Below are positions 46,046 through 55,829 of a stretch of 64,000 bases of DNA, piece by piece. Within the stretch, counting starts at the first letter, position 1, and each line of letters starts with the position of its first letter. The translations under genes and the position numbers were made by a program. Origin of the DNA: JANQQC01 sp965262255 (GTDB lineage: Bacteria > Pseudomonadota > Alphaproteobacteria > Caulobacterales > Hyphomonadaceae). The notes under the pieces were generated by a model, which worked only from the letters and a program-made list of their open reading frames with translations, was not told the origin of the DNA and did no database searches. The stretch is from NCBI GenBank assembly GCA_965262255.1, contig OZ253505.1, positions 2,604,001 through 2,668,000 on the forward strand. The letters run 5' to 3'.

Positions 46046-46810
46046 TCAGCTCGAGTACTGACGATTAAGCTTTCGCATGCCCCCGATCCAACGTTCGTAA
46101 TCTCTAGTCTTGTTTTGCATATAATCTCGAACTTCTGCGTGCGGTGTGATTAAGAATTGCTCAGCCTTGATTGCATCCAAACAGATTTGAGCGACAATAT
46201 CGGGTTCCATCATTCCATCTAGACTTGCTACTCCCCCTTCATTGCCCGCAGTCATTTTGGTTCGCACTGCTTGAGGACAGAGTACTGAAACCTTTATCCC
46301 TTGATCGCCGTGCGTTATTGCCAACCATTCAGCCAATCCGACTGCAGCGTGTTTCGTAACAGCGTAGGGGGCTGATCCAATTTGAGATAATAGACCAGCG
46401 GCTGATGCTGTATTGAGCAAGTAGCCGCCGCCACGTTCTATCATCCGTGGAACTAGGTGGCGGGCAGCCCAAACATGTGCCATCAAATTTACGTCCCAAA
46501 TATTTTGCCATTTTATATTATCGACCTCAGCTCCGCCGCCATAGGCGATGCCAGCGTTCGAGCAAAACAAGTCTATTGGGCCATACTCAGACTCAACCGT
46601 ATCAATCATTGCCTTGATGTCTTTTTCCTTGGAAACGTCGACGTGAAAGGCTTCGCCGGACATATTTGAGGCAACAGATCGGGCATCATCAAGATTTTTA
46701 TCAGCACACGCTACAAACTTTGCCCCGGATCGCGAAAACGCCCCAGCTAAAGCTTTCCCGATTCCGCTGGCTGCTCCTGTAACAGCTATCGTTTTGTCTC
46801 TAATTTCCAT
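46046..46810 (-). CDS. Short-chain dehydrogenase/reductase
   Basis: A 254-residue SDR: TGAASGIG near residue 11, a D-V-S turn, N-A-G-I-A-Y, T-A-S-A-A-G-L with the catalytic serine, and YAVTK for Y-x3-K. C-P-Q-A-V-R-T follows, then a substrate-lid helix. The substrate cannot be told from sequence. It appears monocistronic, with a start at ATG 46810. Confidence 0.92.
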   Translation of the reverse strand: MEIRDKTIAVTGAASGIGKALAGAFSRSGAKFVACADKNLDDARSVASNMSGEAFHVDVSKEKDIKAMIDTVESEYGPIDLFCSNAGIAYGGGAEVDNIKWQNIWDVNLMAHVWAARHLVPRMIERGGGYLLNTASAAGLLSQIGSAPYAVTKHAAVGLAEWLAITHGDQGIKVSVLCPQAVRTKMTAGNEGGVASLDGMMEPDIVAQICLDAIKAEQFLITPHAEVRDYMQNKTRDYERWIGGMRKLNRQYSS

Positions 46811-47037
46811 TGAACTGTCCTCGAACTAAAGGTGAAACATATGAGCCATGATTCTATACGAAATTTACCTATTGTGTTGAATAATGGCATCCGCTGTTCT
46901 CGATTTTTTCAGGTCTAAGTGTCATCTTTGTGATATAAACGGTGAGTCAACCGATTTAGAAAAATGACTGGGAAATCATAGTTTGCCTATTCTCAACTTT
47001 GAGAGTACTCTTGCTGACCACTCTTGGGAGAGTAAAT

Positions 47038-47634
47038 ATGCCACTTCTTATTTTCGGAATAGTATCTTTTCTTGTTGTACACCTGTACGCCTCGTTCAGG
47101 TCGAATACTAGTGACGGGACCATTGCGGCTAGGCTAGGACGTGGTCCTTACATTGCAATTTTTTCACTGTTATCGATTGGTAGTTTGACTGCAATTGTTG
47201 TTGGTTTCGGACAAGCACGGATTGCTCAGGTTTCTTTGTACGAACCTCCAATCTTTTTGATTCATCTAAATTTATTGCTAATGGCGATTGCAATGGTCTT
47301 GCTCGTGTCAACATACGCCCCAGTCGGACACATCAAAAGGGTAGCCAAGCACCCAATGTTGTTAGCCGTGAAAGTTTGGGCGTTCGGCCATCTACTCGCA
47401 AACGGAACTTCGGCATCGTTGATTCTATTTGTTGGTTTTCTTGTATATGGTGTAACAGCGCGGATTTTGCTCAAGCGTAAAGGAGACAATGGACCGGGTT
47501 CTGAGGTAGAGGTTGACATCCGAGGAGATGTAATCTCAATTGTTGTTGGTTTGATGGTATATGCTTTATTTCTGTTTTGGTTACATGAACTGATTACAGG
47601 TGTTTCAGCGCTACCGAAGTCAGTATCGGGCTGA
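47038..47634 (+). CDS. NnrU-family integral membrane protein
   Basis: A 198-residue membrane protein with about six hydrophobic segments and the family core K-H-P-M-L then W-A-F-G-H-L-L-A-N-G, with conserved histidines that may bind haem or a metal. NnrU proteins are associated with nitrogen oxide metabolism or isoprenoid/methyltransferase-like functions in different bacteria, and the role is unsettled. ATG 47038 follows GGGAG at 8 bases. No denitrification genes are nearby. Confidence 0.85.
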   Translation: MPLLIFGIVSFLVVHLYASFRSNTSDGTIAARLGRGPYIAIFSLLSIGSLTAIVVGFGQARIAQVSLYEPPIFLIHLNLLLMAIAMVLLVSTYAPVGHIKRVAKHPMLLAVKVWAFGHLLANGTSASLILFVGFLVYGVTARILLKRKGDNGPGSEVEVDIRGDVISIVVGLMVYALFLFWLHELITGVSALPKSVSG

Positions 47635-47749
47635 TGACAGCCGTACTAGAATCTCTTGTAACTTCGAATGTAGAGTAGTAACTTAGATTCGTTCTTACTT
47701 AGGTCATTCTATTGATAGCTTATGTTCCAAAATCGAACGAGAGGGACCA

Positions 47750-48406
47750 ATGTCTTCAATTACGCCGCCAGCCTATAAAACAAAACAACCTTTGTTTTTC
47801 AAAAGAACCGAGAACTTCGGTCGCCTGATTAGTCTGGATTGGAAGAGTTTGTTTTTACCTATTGTCGGTTTATTTGGTGATCGGCGCGACACTGGAATAG
47901 GTCGTATTGCTGAATTCGATGAACGTAAAAATAGATTTGCGTTCGAGGTTCCGGCGACCGGTCGTCATATTTGGGTTAAGTATAACCATGAACTTCAAAG
48001 CTCGTTACAAAAGCACTTGGGAGAATTAGTAGAAATTCATGGTAATATAATTTCCGATAAGAATGAGAATCCTTTTTTTATCGATCGCGCTATAAAGTTC
48101 AGTTTAGTCGATGAAACAGAGATTAGATTATCTCACGTTGTTCCAACGTACTTGCAGCTAAAAAATGCAGATGAAGTTTTCATTAATGTGCGTTTAAGCA
48201 AGAATAAGCAATACTATTCTGCAAACTATGAGTACTTAGAAATTATAACGGGAGCATTTTCAAGAATCGAGTTAGAGAACGAATTACGTGTATATCTAGA
48301 CATTCTTTGGACAGATTTTGCCAAAGAGAGTGATCTGAAACTTGCTCAATGTGCAATAAATTTGAGGCAAAAACTACTAAGTATGTTCGAGGAGAAATCG
48401 GCATGA
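47750..48406 (+). CDS. Hypothetical protein, intact paralog of 44417-45082
   Basis: A 218-residue protein of unknown family. An N-terminal domain of about 110 residues carries F-G-R-L-I-S-L-D-W-K, a short hydrophobic run, R-R-D-T-G-I-G-R and L-V-E-I-H-G, suggesting a small beta fold. The C-terminal ~90 residues are mixed, ending in two helices with L-L-S-M-F-E-E. GAGAGGGA lies 6-13 bases before ATG. The other copy, about 3 kb upstream, is interrupted by TGA, so this one may be the functional gene. No membrane segment or catalytic motif is evident. Confidence 0.65.
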   Translation: MSSITPPAYKTKQPLFFKRTENFGRLISLDWKSLFLPIVGLFGDRRDTGIGRIAEFDERKNRFAFEVPATGRHIWVKYNHELQSSLQKHLGELVEIHGNIISDKNENPFFIDRAIKFSLVDETEIRLSHVVPTYLQLKNADEVFINVRLSKNKQYYSANYEYLEIITGAFSRIELENELRVYLDILWTDFAKESDLKLAQCAINLRQKLLSMFEEKSA

Positions 48407-48547
48407 ACCTAAAACGTATTGCAATCAAAAAAAATTGTTAAAGATATTAAATGAATTTAAGAATGAGACTAAATAGGCGTAACGTAATACTAAACTAACT
48501 TAGAAATAATCTCAAAAAAAGTGATAAAATTAAAAATTTTGCTAAAC

Positions 48548-49649
48548 TTAATCGATCGTGTTTACTACAAGAGATTTTAGATTCTTATCGTTGGTTAACT
48601 TTTCTTTTTTTTCGTCCACTTGTTCATAATTAACAATTTTATCATTTAATAATATCGCAACAATTCTACTAATTGCAAGAGAATAGTTACTAGGAACCTG
48701 ATTAGTTAACTCTAATAGTTTTCTGTTTGATAAGGGTTTCGAAACATTAGAACGTTTGATTATTTTCTTTAGCTCTCGAATTTGATGTGTGCTAAGCCAG
48801 ATGGTCTGCGAGGAAAATGCTCTTGCTATAAAAGTAGACTTATATGAGGTAGCATTTCCAGTTCTTTTTAGAATATCTTCTATATCAGGTGTGGCGACCC
48901 TAGAAAACTTATTTCCGGCCATCCAACCAAGCTTAGCGGCAAAAATTTCCTCCATCTGACCAATCTTTGAATTTAAACATTGATTGTAGAACTTATTGCT
49001 AATTGAGATTGTTAAGTTTAATGAAATACAGTGGTCATCAGAAAAGGACTCGTGACATTCGAGTGGTAAACAAAAGTAATCTCGCTCGGAATTATTTAAT
49101 AGACGTTCCACATACTGCAAAGTTTGCGTACGGTCTTTAGAGTTGCATATGCTAATTTGTCCATCGATGTTATTATCCTTGAGTTTGTTTGTACGTTCGT
49201 TGATTGCGATAGCTAAATCGTAAACGGGAGCTAAAGTAATATATTGAGTTTTTGGCTTTTTGTTTCTGAGGACAAGATCGCAAGATTGATTCAGTACCAC
49301 AAAATATTGTATCGCCTCAAAGTTGAGGGGATTCTCTGAGTGTTCCCTTAATGTTTCTCCAAGAAGCTTGTTCCGTTTCAATAGGTCGCCTTGCATCAAT
49401 GTGGAGGGATCAAGATTACTTTCGTTGACAAAAATAAAGTTCATAGGATTACTAGTACTTAAAGTTGGTCTTATGGTATTTCCGAGAGGAATCACCGTAA
49501 ATGGGTTGCCGCCCATATCGAAGTCGTCTGTTAAGTTTAATAAAATCAACGTCGGACAGCTCGTTTGAGCACGAATAATTCTTTTCGAAAACTCTAAAAT
49601 AAATATCCTTTCTTGATACGTGATCCGATATAAAAGTTAGGTTAGACAT
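48548..49649 (-). CDS. Hypothetical protein of the N-Q-S-C-D-L type, probable frameshift near its start
   Basis: The main frame (48548-49549, about 333 codons) carries V-V-L-N-Q-S-C-D-L-V, a Y-I-T-L-A-P-V strand and a helical C-terminus, and lacks a good start, opening with TTG. A different frame from ATG 49649, preceded by AGGAGT, runs into it and ends at 49452. The natural start is therefore in the wrong frame, which suggests a one-base indel around 49460-49550; alternatively these are two overlapping genes. Proteins with this Q-S-C-D motif are widespread but uncharacterised to my knowledge. It lies directly after the gene at 49674. Confidence 0.55.
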
Positions 49650-49673
49650 AGTAGACTCCTGAAAGGTAAAGAA

Positions 49674-50354
49674 CTAAAAATTGTGTCGTTCTACTTCTAT
49701 TTCCGCTATAGGACTGATGTTATACTGTTTAGCAAACAGTTGGAAAATTTTGTTAAAATAATGATTATAAGCGTTATGAGATAGATTGTTCAATTCCGAA
49801 ATTCTGTTCACGGAATGATGGAAGTTAAAATCTAATTCTACTCCTTCGTCGTCAAGAAACCGGCGAAAGTTTATGTCGTAATTGTCAGATCCAAAAAGTT
49901 TTGTACGTATATCTGTTGAAGCGATTTGAAGTTTAGCATCCAAATTGTCGTGAATTTTTAGTGCATCACAAATAACAGCCTCTGGAATAGAATCAAAAAA
50001 ACGAAAATTAATACCGTAGGAAGATGTAGGTGTGTACTGAAATACTTTTACTAAACGCCTAATGGTTTTTTCAGCAAGATCTATAGTTTCGTCTTCTATT
50101 TCGTTAACGAACAGTTCGAATCGATTTAAGTCGCAACGAACTCCAACATTTGAGTGATAGTAGACTGTGTTGCCTTGCGGGATGAATTCATGTCGATCAT
50201 CGTTATTTCGGATAGAAGGTTGAACATGAAACAAAGAGTGTCTTTCTTGAGCGGGTAGGCTAAATAGGTTGGTTCTTATCCAATGGGGATCGAATACCGC
50301 GGGGTTCCAGTTTCCCGTGATTATGAGAAAGGGAAAACGAAGATCAAGAATCAT
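49674..50354 (-). CDS. Hypothetical protein, upstream partner of the Q-S-C-D gene
   Basis: A 226-residue soluble protein starting M-I-L-D-L-R-F-P-F and containing I-T-G-N-W-N-P, Y-H-S-N-V-G-V-R-C-D and Y-G-I-N-F-R-F-F, with an alternating beta pattern then a helical end. The gene lies 24 bp upstream of ATG 49649, so the two form a likely operon. AT content here looks higher than in neighbouring housekeeping genes, suggesting acquisition. No family recognised; an accessory, possibly phage-related or defence-related pair (inference). Confidence 0.6.
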   Translation of the reverse strand: MILDLRFPFLIITGNWNPAVFDPHWIRTNLFSLPAQERHSLFHVQPSIRNNDDRHEFIPQGNTVYYHSNVGVRCDLNRFELFVNEIEDETIDLAEKTIRRLVKVFQYTPTSSYGINFRFFDSIPEAVICDALKIHDNLDAKLQIASTDIRTKLFGSDNYDINFRRFLDDEGVELDFNFHHSVNRISELNNLSHNAYNHYFNKIFQLFAKQYNISPIAEIEVERHNF

Positions 50355-50569
50355 GGTAGGTTACCGATAATGGTTGAGTTAGCCTAAAATTACTCGATAG
50401 ATTATGTTATTGTAATATCTATAGAACCTGCGTGTCAGAGATTTTTGTTAGTCCTTAGTTATATCGAAAAGGAGCGTAGTCAAGGATATGTGGTTTATAA
50501 CGGAGATTACAAGTGTACATACCAGAATTTTTCAAAAATTTCCATCTAACGTTTGACGAACTTCCGTAC

Positions 50570-51712
50570 TTAATCAGAGTCTCGAAAGTTTGAATTGAAG
50601 TATTTGGTCAACCGTTTAAGGGCATCTTCCACAAGATCCTCAGAGACAGCAAAGCTAATTCTTATAAACTTATGACCGTCGATAGGATCAAAGTCTATGC
50701 CGGGGGCTATCACCACGCCGGTATCTTCAAGAACACGTCTGCAAAAATTGAAACTGTCGGTGGTAATATCTGACACATCAACATAGAAGTAAAAAGCGCC
50801 GTCAGGCGGAGCAAATTTTGGTAGACCCAACTGAGGAAGTGACTCCAACAATCGCTGACGGTTTCTAGCGTATGTCGCCAAATGCTTGTCTAAGACTTCG
50901 GTCTCGTCCATTGCAATCAACCCAGCGTGCTGACTCACAGATGGTGAAGTTAAAAACATATTTACAACGTGAGCATCAACTGAGCCACTTTCTGCTTTAG
51001 GTGACACGAGCCATCCAAGTCGCCAGCCGACCATAGAATAGTATTTGGAGAAACTATTAACAATGTAAGCGTTTGGAGTGTATTCTAGCATTGAGGCGGT
51101 TCGTCCGCTATAACTCAAAGAGTGGTATATTTCGTCAGAGATGATTTTAATCTTTTGTTCGGTACAGTAGTCAGCAATCGCTTTCAGGTCGGATTCTCCG
51201 ATGATCGTACCTGTAGGGTTTGCAGGACTTGCGACAATTACTCCATTAGGAGAAGGTTCAATAGATTTCAGTAAATCGACAGAGAGCTGAAAACGGTGAC
51301 TTTCATCGGCTTGAACTTCAACGGGTTCTAAGCTTAACGCTTTGACAGTGTTTCTGTAGGCGACGTATCCCGGTCGAACAAACGCTATCCTATCCCTAGG
51401 ATTGAAGGCTTGGGCTAAGGTAGCGACTAAAGCAGGTGATGCGCCGCAGGTTAAGTGTACTTGTTCGACAGAAATGTCGACGCTGTATGTATCTTTGTAA
51501 TGTTTAACAATTCGCAATTTAAGGGCCCTCAGGTGCAAGTACCCCATTGGATCACTTTCAATAATTTGTTTTGCTCTCGCCAGTGCTTTAGGAGGCGCTC
51601 CGGTCGAAGGTTGTCCGAACTGCATTTCAATAATGCTACGACCTTCCTCTCGAAGTTTCCTAGCCCGAGCAGTCAATTCCACTGCGTAAAATGGTTCGAC
51701 TGACTTAAACAT
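50570..51712 (-). CDS. PLP-dependent aminotransferase, class I/II
   Basis: A 380-residue fold-type I aminotransferase. The PLP lysine is K223 in S-F-S-K-Y-Y-S-M-V-G-W-R-L-G-W; N-P-T-G lies near 165 and D-E-I-Y near 193. The C-terminal arginine for the alpha-carboxylate is in F-I-R-I-S-F. Start ATG 51712 overlaps the TRAP large permease stop by one base (TAATG). Co-transcription with a TRAP system suggests an amino acid or keto acid as cargo. Substrate not determined. Confidence 0.92.
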   Translation of the reverse strand: MFKSVEPFYAVELTARARKLREEGRSIIEMQFGQPSTGAPPKALARAKQIIESDPMGYLHLRALKLRIVKHYKDTYSVDISVEQVHLTCGASPALVATLAQAFNPRDRIAFVRPGYVAYRNTVKALSLEPVEVQADESHRFQLSVDLLKSIEPSPNGVIVASPANPTGTIIGESDLKAIADYCTEQKIKIISDEIYHSLSYSGRTASMLEYTPNAYIVNSFSKYYSMVGWRLGWLVSPKAESGSVDAHVVNMFLTSPSVSQHAGLIAMDETEVLDKHLATYARNRQRLLESLPQLGLPKFAPPDGAFYFYVDVSDITTDSFNFCRRVLEDTGVVIAPGIDFDPIDGHKFIRISFAVSEDLVEDALKRLTKYFNSNFRDSD

Positions 51713-53286
51713 TACCTTGTAACCGAAGGCAACCATGTAGCCAATGCTGGAACGGAGGCAACAAGCGCAATAACTGTGAGTTGTAAGGCGATAAATGGAA
51801 TTGCACCTAACCAGATATCTTTTGTTTCGATACCTTCAGAAATTGCTCCTCGTAAGTAAAAAAGAGCGAATCCGAACGGAGGGGTCAGGAAAGAGGTCTG
51901 TAGATTAAGTGCCATCAAAATTCCTAGCCAGATGGGATCAAACCCAGCAACTATTAAAGGCGGTGCAACAAGGGGAACAACTATGAATATGATTTCAATA
52001 AAGTCTAGAAAAAATCCCAGAATGAACATAACGAGCATGGTTGCCGCAAGAGCTCCCCATTTTCCCCCAGGAATAGCCGCTAAGGCCGAAGCAACTAATT
52101 CATCCCCATAGTATGACGTAAAAACTAACGAAAACAGGGAAGCTCCAATCAATATGACGAAAACCATGCTGGTTATATGCGAGGCACTAGTAATCGCAGG
52201 CTTAAAATGCTCCGCTTTATGAAATACTATAGTCGAGGCAATCAAACCCGCCAAAATCATTATTGCTATTCCAACGGTTATCACAATTATGAAATAGTTG
52301 AAAATACTTATCTCATCACGTCCTAGTCTAAGATCAAAAGTATTGGCAAGAAATAGTAAGGCTATAACCGATGTCAGTCCAGCAAAAATTACAGGTGACA
52401 ACCTTTCAGCGTTGGCTTCCTTGGCTAAACGAATACCGGCAAGAAACATAGCGCCAGCGACCCCGATAGCCGCTGCTTCTGTTGGTGGTGCTATTCCCAT
52501 TAAGATTGAACCTAAGACTGCAACGATCAGGACAAGTGGAGCAAAAAGACCAAAGAAAACTTCTCTAGTTGTGGGGAACGGATTCTCTGTGTCGGAAGTT
52601 GGCGGACAAATTTCGGGATTGAATATCGCATTGTAGATAATCCACGCCAAATAACATCCCACTAGGATGAACCCGGGAATCAATGCTCCGGTAAATAAAT
52701 CTTGAACACTTACTGCCTGTGGTAACACTCCTAACGAAGTTGAAGCGCGACTGGACGCGTTTGAGATGGCATCTGCCAGTAGTATCAAAACAATCGACGG
52801 AGGGATGATTTGTCCGAGTGTTCCCGAGGCAGCAATAGTCCCACTTGATAATTTTGGACTGTAACCCGTCTTGAGCATTGTCGGAAGTGCGATCAGAGTC
52901 ATTGTAACAACACTGGCTCCAACGATGCCAGTTGAAGCCGCTAGAAGCGCACCTACCAGAACGATTGCTAGAGCTAAACCACCACGAATTTTTCCAAGTA
53001 GTTTCCCCGCCACATTCAGCATATCCTCGGCAACTTTTGAGCGTTCAAGGATTACTCCCATAATGATAAACAGCGGAACTGCTATTAAAACCGAGTTACT
53101 CATCACTCCTTCGATCCGTAAAGGAAAATTGCGAAGATCCGATAAATAAAAATGACCAGATAACAAACCGATCCCCGCGAATACAAGTGATACGCCCCCC
53201 AAGGTCAGAGCGACAGGATATCCAGATAGAAGCGCTGCGATGGTTACAGCAAACATGGTTAGAGCTAAAATTGTTTCAGCTTCCAT
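51712..53286 (-). CDS. dctM: TRAP transporter large permease (DctM-like)
   Basis: A 524-residue membrane protein with twelve or more hydrophobic segments, the ion-coupled channel of a tripartite ATP-independent periplasmic transporter. L-F-I-I-M-G and G-T-L-G-Q-I-I-P-P-S motifs are visible, the latter typical of DctM. It is longer than standard DctM (about 430), with an extra middle part as in the mannitol/chloroaromatic-type TRAP group. It overlaps the small permease gene by 11 bp and couples to the aminotransferase. Confidence 0.93.
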   Translation of the reverse strand: MEAETILALTMFAVTIAALLSGYPVALTLGGVSLVFAGIGLLSGHFYLSDLRNFPLRIEGVMSNSVLIAVPLFIIMGVILERSKVAEDMLNVAGKLLGKIRGGLALAIVLVGALLAASTGIVGASVVTMTLIALPTMLKTGYSPKLSSGTIAASGTLGQIIPPSIVLILLADAISNASSRASTSLGVLPQAVSVQDLFTGALIPGFILVGCYLAWIIYNAIFNPEICPPTSDTENPFPTTREVFFGLFAPLVLIVAVLGSILMGIAPPTEAAAIGVAGAMFLAGIRLAKEANAERLSPVIFAGLTSVIALLFLANTFDLRLGRDEISIFNYFIIVITVGIAIMILAGLIASTIVFHKAEHFKPAITSASHITSMVFVILIGASLFSLVFTSYYGDELVASALAAIPGGKWGALAATMLVMFILGFFLDFIEIIFIVVPLVAPPLIVAGFDPIWLGILMALNLQTSFLTPPFGFALFYLRGAISEGIETKDIWLGAIPFIALQLTVIALVASVPALATWLPSVTR

Positions 53287-53929
53287 TATGCGACTCCCGA
53301 TGTTCTTTGGATATCAGAGTCTTGAAGTTCTGAGCAGTTTTAATCGCGTTGGCTAAGCCCTGTGCAAGGAGTAATGTCGCGAATAACGGAACTAGGGTTC
53401 TGAACAAAAAATAGATTGGTAATCCATCACTTTCGCGGCTCCCTTCAAAGTTGACCCACGAGGCAACAAAGGAGCGAGAAACGGAACTCCAAAGAATCAG
53501 AATGCAGATAGGTACAATGAAAAGGTAGAATCCAACCAATTCGATGGAGTTTTTTACCATTGGTGACATTCGATCTCGAAAAATATCTACTCTAACGTGT
53601 CGATCACTTCTTAACGTGTGTGCAGCTGCAAGTAAAAACATAGCAGCATATGAGTAAATAACAATTTCGTTGAGCCAAGTTGCCGACCAACCAAATACAT
53701 ATCGTCCAAAAATGACGAACAGTTGTGCTAGTATCATTATTATTGCACAGAGACTAGCGGTTACTAATGTAAACTTAGATGTGCTTTCAATCCATCTAAC
53801 GCAAAAACCTGAGACTTTAGTAATTAAATGAATTGGTAATAATATAACTAGCGGAATCAAAAGAATCGGGGAAAGAACTAACCCGATCAATTGTACTGCG
53901 TTTCCAACAAAAAATAATAAATCGGTCAT
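53276..53929 (-). CDS. dctQ: TRAP transporter small permease (DctQ-like)
   Basis: A 217-residue membrane protein with four to five hydrophobic segments. R-Y-V-F-G-W-S-A-T-W-L-N-E (about 92-104) is the typical DctQ turn, and R-S-D-R-H-V-R-V-D follows. It forms the membrane pair with the large permease, whose start it overlaps by 11 bp. The binding-protein gene lies 21 bp upstream. Confidence 0.92.
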   Translation of the reverse strand: MTDLLFFVGNAVQLIGLVLSPILLIPLVILLPIHLITKVSGFCVRWIESTSKFTLVTASLCAIIMILAQLFVIFGRYVFGWSATWLNEIVIYSYAAMFLLAAAHTLRSDRHVRVDIFRDRMSPMVKNSIELVGFYLFIVPICILILWSSVSRSFVASWVNFEGSRESDGLPIYFLFRTLVPLFATLLLAQGLANAIKTAQNFKTLISKEHRESHNGS

Positions 53930-53950
53930 TTCTATTGTTACCGATCTAAG

Positions 53951-55066
53951 TTATGACGGTAAATCACGAGCAGCGTAGTACGGCCCCTCCGAAACAGCGG
54001 CCCAATCGCTCATCGTTCTGAGTGATTTTTCAAAACTCTCATAGATACGCTTGTCAACCCCGTCCTTTCCACTGTCAGCCCTTACGTCTTTAGCTGCTTC
54101 CTGCATAAGTTTAACTACATCATTTGGAAAACTTCGTAATTCTACTCCGTGGTCATTCACAAGTTTATTTAGAAATAAAGCGTTGTAATGGGTAAACTCT
54201 CCCAAACTCGTGTTATTAACATAACCGCAAACACTACGAACTATATTTTGTTCACTTGGCATAAGTTTGTCCCAAACATCGCGATTTATACCAATAGCAA
54301 GCGCAGCTCCAGGTTCATGAAAACCAGGGCCATAATAATAAGGTGCTTCGCGATAAAAACCTAAATAATAATCATTCCAAGGGCCGACCCACTCTGTCGC
54401 ATCAATCGTCCCAGTTTGCAAAGCTTGATATATCTCGCCTCCAGATAATGCGATTGCCGAGCCCCCTATCGCCCGTAAAACGTCTCCGCCTTGTCCGGGA
54501 ATTCGCATTTTTAATCCAATAAGATCAGACTGGCTATTTATTTGTTTTTTAAACCAGCCGCCCATTTGATGATTAGTGTTCGCTGCCTGAAAAGCAATTA
54601 CCCCAAACTGTCCAGAAAGTTCTTCCCAAAGCTCTTGTCCTCCACCAAACTGTACCCAGCCCATTATTTCTTGGGCAGTCATACCAAAAGGTACCGACGT
54701 ATAAAATGCAAATGCTTTTGATTTAGAAGTCCAATAGTATTCGGCACCGTGATACATATCTGCTGCGCCGTCTGCTACCGCATCAAAACATTCAAAAGCA
54801 GGAACTAATTCTCCGGCCGCACGAACTCTAACAGTGATACCACCTTCGGTATGGAGTTCTATTAATTTTGCAACTCGTTCCGCTGCTTCACCAAGTCCGG
54901 GGAGGCCTTTTGGCCAAGTTGTAACCATTGTCAGCCGTCTTGTTTTTCGATGAACGGCTGGTTTGTTTATAGACTGATCACCGGAGTCCGGCGAACTACA
55001 AGCTGCTATGGTTGCTCCCGCTACACCTAATGCTCCGACTGTTAATAATTTCCTGCGATCAATCAT
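53951..55066 (-). CDS. dctP: TRAP transporter solute-binding protein (DctP type), Tat/lipoprotein signal
   Basis: A 371-residue periplasmic binding protein. Its signal begins M-I-D-R-R-K-L-L, a Tat-like twin arginine, and ends in the lipobox I-A-A-C with C23, so it is likely an anchored lipoprotein exported folded. The mature part has the DctP pattern, including R-I-P-G-Q-G-G and Y-Q-A-L-Q-T-G-T-I-D-A-T-E-W-V-G-P. ATG 55066 overlaps the bpt stop by four bases (ATGA); eight upstream codons are dropped. Binding proteins of this subgroup often take keto acids or aromatic acids; ligand not known. Confidence 0.92.
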   Translation of the reverse strand: MIDRRKLLTVGALGVAGATIAACSSPDSGDQSINKPAVHRKTRRLTMVTTWPKGLPGLGEAAERVAKLIELHTEGGITVRVRAAGELVPAFECFDAVADGAADMYHGAEYYWTSKSKAFAFYTSVPFGMTAQEIMGWVQFGGGQELWEELSGQFGVIAFQAANTNHQMGGWFKKQINSQSDLIGLKMRIPGQGGDVLRAIGGSAIALSGGEIYQALQTGTIDATEWVGPWNDYYLGFYREAPYYYGPGFHEPGAALAIGINRDVWDKLMPSEQNIVRSVCGYVNNTSLGEFTHYNALFLNKLVNDHGVELRSFPNDVVKLMQEAAKDVRADSGKDGVDKRIYESFEKSLRTMSDWAAVSEGPYYAARDLPS

Positions 55067-55824
55067 TCGTGATCCTCTAATCCTCGCCATTTAAGTCCGT
55101 CCAATATTTCGAATGCTGAAAAATTCCTTTTGTAATCCATTTTTGGTGATTCTTTAATCCAGTAACCTAAATAAATGTGAGGAAGCCCCATCGCTTTTGT
55201 TTGAGCGATTTGATTTAAAATCATAAAAGTCCCTAAGCTTCGAGACCGGTAATCTGGATGAAAAAATGTGTACACCATTGAAAGCCCATCGTGCATTAAA
55301 TCAGTAACTGAACAGGCAATTAGTTTAGATTCTTCGTTTTCTAAAATTAATCTATATTCAAATATACTATTGCGAATACGATTGTTTTTAATCATTCGTG
55401 AAAATTCATTCATTTTCATAGTGGTCATACTACTCTCGTTATGACGAGAGTTTAAGTAAGTTTTAAATAATTCAAATTGTTCGACATTTACAACAGGAGG
55501 TTTTACGACACATCTAATATCGTAATTAAGTCGGAGAATGCGTTTATGAGTACGGCTAGGTTTAAATCTATTGACATTAATTCGAGAACTTTTGCATGAA
55601 TTACAATTTGGACATGCCGGACGATAGACGACGTTCTCTGACCGACGAAATCCGTACAAATTGAGGGAGTCGTGGTCGCGCTGAGCATTGGCGGAGAGCA
55701 ACCTAACGCAAGCTTTACGTTCCGTCTTTCCCTCCAAATAAGGACATTCCGCCGGATCGGTAAGGTAGACCTTAGCCGTGGAGCTAACGCCAGGAAAGGC
55801 TTGAGTGAGTATGCTATGCTTCAT
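55063..55824 (-). CDS. bpt: Arginyl/leucyl-tRNA--protein transferase
   Basis: A 253-residue bacterial ATE/Bpt enzyme transferring leucine or arginine from tRNA to N-terminal residues that mark proteins for ClpAP. It shows C-P-Y-L near the N-terminus, R-P-A-C-P-N-C-N-S-C (zinc/haem-type cysteines), and the C-terminal L-G-Y-W-I-K-E-S-P-K-M-D-Y-K with F-x-x-x-E-I-L-D-G. It lies between an anion carrier (5 bp) and a TRAP operon (4 bp overlap), an unexpected place for an N-end-rule gene. Confidence 0.95.
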   Translation of the reverse strand: MKHSILTQAFPGVSSTAKVYLTDPAECPYLEGKTERKACVRLLSANAQRDHDSLNLYGFRRSENVVYRPACPNCNSCKSSRINVNRFKPSRTHKRILRLNYDIRCVVKPPVVNVEQFELFKTYLNSRHNESSMTTMKMNEFSRMIKNNRIRNSIFEYRLILENEESKLIACSVTDLMHDGLSMVYTFFHPDYRSRSLGTFMILNQIAQTKAMGLPHIYLGYWIKESPKMDYKRNFSAFEILDGLKWRGLEDHE

Positions 55825-55829
55825 GAAGG

